Origin: Clostridium lentum | GTDB taxonomy: Bacteria; Bacillota; Clostridia; Clostridiales; Clostridiaceae | Length of the DNA stretch: 64,000 nucleotides | NCBI RefSeq assembly: GCF_014287815.1 | Contig: NZ_JACOOQ010000014.1 | Span: forward strand, 16,820 to 80,819 | Reading direction: 5' to 3' | Shown: piece by piece, positions 62,857 through 64,000 of the stretch | Layout: the number at the start of each line of letters is the position of its first letter | How positions within the stretch are numbered: position 1 is the first letter of the stretch | Program-made: the position numbers and the translations under genes | The notes under the pieces: model-generated | The model's database searches: none | Told to the model about the DNA's origin: nothing | The model's input: only the letters and a program-made list of their open reading frames with translations

Positions 62857-63864
62857 ATGCAATCTATCTTAAATAAAATTAGCAATCTAGAAAAACTTAT
62901 AGGCAACACTCCACTAATTGAAATTACCTTTAAATATAAAGATAGACCTTTAAAGATTTATTCTAAAATTGAATATTACAATTATACTGGAAGTATTAAA
63001 GATAGAGTTGCCTTATATATAATAAAAAAAGCTTATTTAGCTGGTAAAATTAAAGAAAAAGATATTGTTGCAGAAGCTACCAGTGGTAATACAGGCATAT
63101 CCTTTGCAGCCATTTGTACCTATCTAAATCATGATGTCCATATTTATATGCCTGATTGGCTCAGCACTGAACGAATAAAATTATTAGAAATCTTCAATGC
63201 AACCTTACATTTAGTTTCCAAGGAAGATGGAGGATTTCTAAAATGTATTTCATTAATTGAACAGTGTAGCAAACTTTGTTCTGATATATTTCTTCCAAGC
63301 CAATTTACCAACGTAGATAATATTTATGCTCATTACTACTCAACTGGTCCTGAAATCTATTCTTCCTTAAGAAAAAGACATATCATTCCATCTATCTTTG
63401 TTGCTGGTGTTGGTACAGGTGGTACTGTTATGGGAATAGGTAAATACTTAAAAGAAAAAAATAAAAACATTAGAATTTATCCTCTAGAGCCAGCTAATTC
63501 TCCAACACTATCAACAGGAACACACATAAGTGACCATAGGATTCAAGGTATATCTGACGAATTTGTTCCACCAATTTTAGATCTTGCCTCTTTAAATGAA
63601 ATTATAAGTGTTGATGATGGCGATTCAATAATAATGGCTCAAAAACTTTCTAAAGTTCTTGGTCTTGGTGTAGGTATTTCCTCTGGTGCTAACTTTTTAG
63701 GTGCTGTTAAGTCCTTAGAAATGAATAATTTTAAAGGAGCAGCTATTACCGTTTTTCCTGATGATAATAAAAAATATGTTTCTACAGATTTAATGAAAAA
63801 AGAACCTGTTAAAGAAAACTTTATTTCTTCAGATATTGAATTATTGCATTTTCGCATATTATAA
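62857..63864 (+). CDS. Cysteine synthase/cystathionine beta-synthase family PLP enzyme
   Basis: The fold-type II PLP enzyme starts EKLIGNTPLIEI. It has YTGSIKDRVA with the PLP-binding Lys (about 49), EATSGNTGISFA for the substrate carboxylate, VGTGGTVMGIG for PLP phosphate, and GVGISSGAN near the end with the Ser that meets the PLP nitrogen. At 335 residues it is the length of CysK/CysM with a short extension. The family makes cysteine from O-acetylserine; other acyl or phosphoserine substrates are possible. The ATG follows AAAGGAG. The promoter is not clear. Confidence 0.88.
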   Translation: MQSILNKISNLEKLIGNTPLIEITFKYKDRPLKIYSKIEYYNYTGSIKDRVALYIIKKAYLAGKIKEKDIVAEATSGNTGISFAAICTYLNHDVHIYMPDWLSTERIKLLEIFNATLHLVSKEDGGFLKCISLIEQCSKLCSDIFLPSQFTNVDNIYAHYYSTGPEIYSSLRKRHIIPSIFVAGVGTGGTVMGIGKYLKEKNKNIRIYPLEPANSPTLSTGTHISDHRIQGISDEFVPPILDLASLNEIISVDDGDSIIMAQKLSKVLGLGVGISSGANFLGAVKSLEMNNFKGAAITVFPDDNKKYVSTDLMKKEPVKENFISSDIELLHFRIL

Positions 63865-63887
63865 TCACCATAAAATAATATAAAAAA

Positions 63888-63914
63888 GTGGCTTTCGCCA
63901 CGCTCCCTTCGGGA
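63888..63914 (-). terminator. GNRA-loop tandem hairpin, minus-strand terminator
   Basis: GTGGC-GAAA-GCCAC (minus strand, 63888-63901) is followed by T6, preceded by a short TCCC-GAA-GGGA stem (63904-63914). This would end a minus-strand gene lying beyond the right edge. Confidence 0.7.
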
Positions 63915-63938
63915 ATTTAATTTTAAGTATTCTAAAAG

Positions 63939-63964
63939 GCATAGAACTAACATCGGTTCTATGC
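63939..63964 (+). terminator. Terminator downstream of cysteine synthase
   Basis: GCATAGAAC (63939-63947) pairs with 63956-63964 over an 8-nt loop; TATATTTTT follows on the plus strand. Confidence 0.75.
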
Positions 63965-64000
63965 TATATTTTTCCTATTAATTAATACTTTATTCCGTAT

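Noticed and set aside
63639..63953. 104-codon minus-strand frame over the end of cysteine synthase
   Set aside because: It overlaps a certain gene and runs through the terminator region; the start lies between two hairpins and lacks a ribosome site.

Overview
The window is AT-rich chromosomal DNA from a low-GC Gram-positive anaerobe, most likely Clostridium sensu stricto. The evidence is a PolC-type replicative polymerase, a Bacillus/Clostridium-style rimP-nusA-infB-truB-ribF-rpsO-pnp gene order, NfnAB, rubrerythrin, strong AGGAGG-type ribosome binding sites and many GTG/TTG starts. Most genes lie on the minus strand. There is no rRNA, tRNA, CRISPR array or prophage that I can see. The only mobile DNA is a 267 bp remnant resembling an IS1182-family element.

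Layout. 1-2.3 kb: cobalamin genes cobU (cut by the edge) and cobT, then two unrecognised small genes. 2.4-13 kb: an S66 LD-carboxypeptidase convergent with an M28 peptidase, methylglyoxal synthase, a TPR protein, a DMT exporter, a DUF2232-like membrane protein with a TetR regulator, a FruR-like DeoR regulator and a SWIM/SNF2 helicase. 13.1-16.1 kb: an uncharacterised plus-strand set. It comprises a TPR protein with 15 cysteines in its tail, a J-like/TPR protein that has lost the HPD motif, and a DUF5685 protein carrying two DDxxDD motifs. A 3-methyladenine glycosylase gene interrupts the set on the other strand. 16-19 kb: a lipoprotein, a HesB-like protein, aspartokinase and YmxH. 19-30.7 kb: the conserved translation/RNA block mlpA-like, pnp, rpsO, ribF, truB, nrnA, rbfA, infB, ylxQ, ylxR, nusA, rimP, with a promoter and a two-hairpin leader before rimP.

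30.8-39.2 kb: a TatD-linked-type radical SAM protein, an ECF S component with pyridoxamine kinase, an aminotransferase preceded by a truncated LexA-like ORF and a frameshifted small ORF, nfnB-nfnA, an iron-dependent alcohol dehydrogenase and a second DHH phosphoesterase. 39.3-44.4 kb: a ugp-like ABC importer divergent from plsY. 44.4-48.5 kb: rubrerythrin, the fructose PTS operon fruK-fruA behind a promoter with helically phased 9-bp repeats, and a DUF1294 protein. 48.6-64 kb: a YjeM-like amino acid transporter, htpG, the IS remnant, a zinc-ribbon membrane protein, a methyltransferase, polC, glpK with a cre-like site, a glutamate/dicarboxylate symporter, a zinc-ribbon protein and a cysteine synthase.

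Themes. Glycerol 3-phosphate links the ugp-like importer, plsY and glpK. A FruR-like regulator at 9 kb and a five-repeat operator at the fru promoter at 48 kb may be a matched pair. The best candidate for an undescribed system is the J-like/TPR/DUF5685 set at 13-16 kb. The pattern of two DDxxDD motifs in a probably helical protein suggests, by inference only, an isoprenoid-synthase-like fold.
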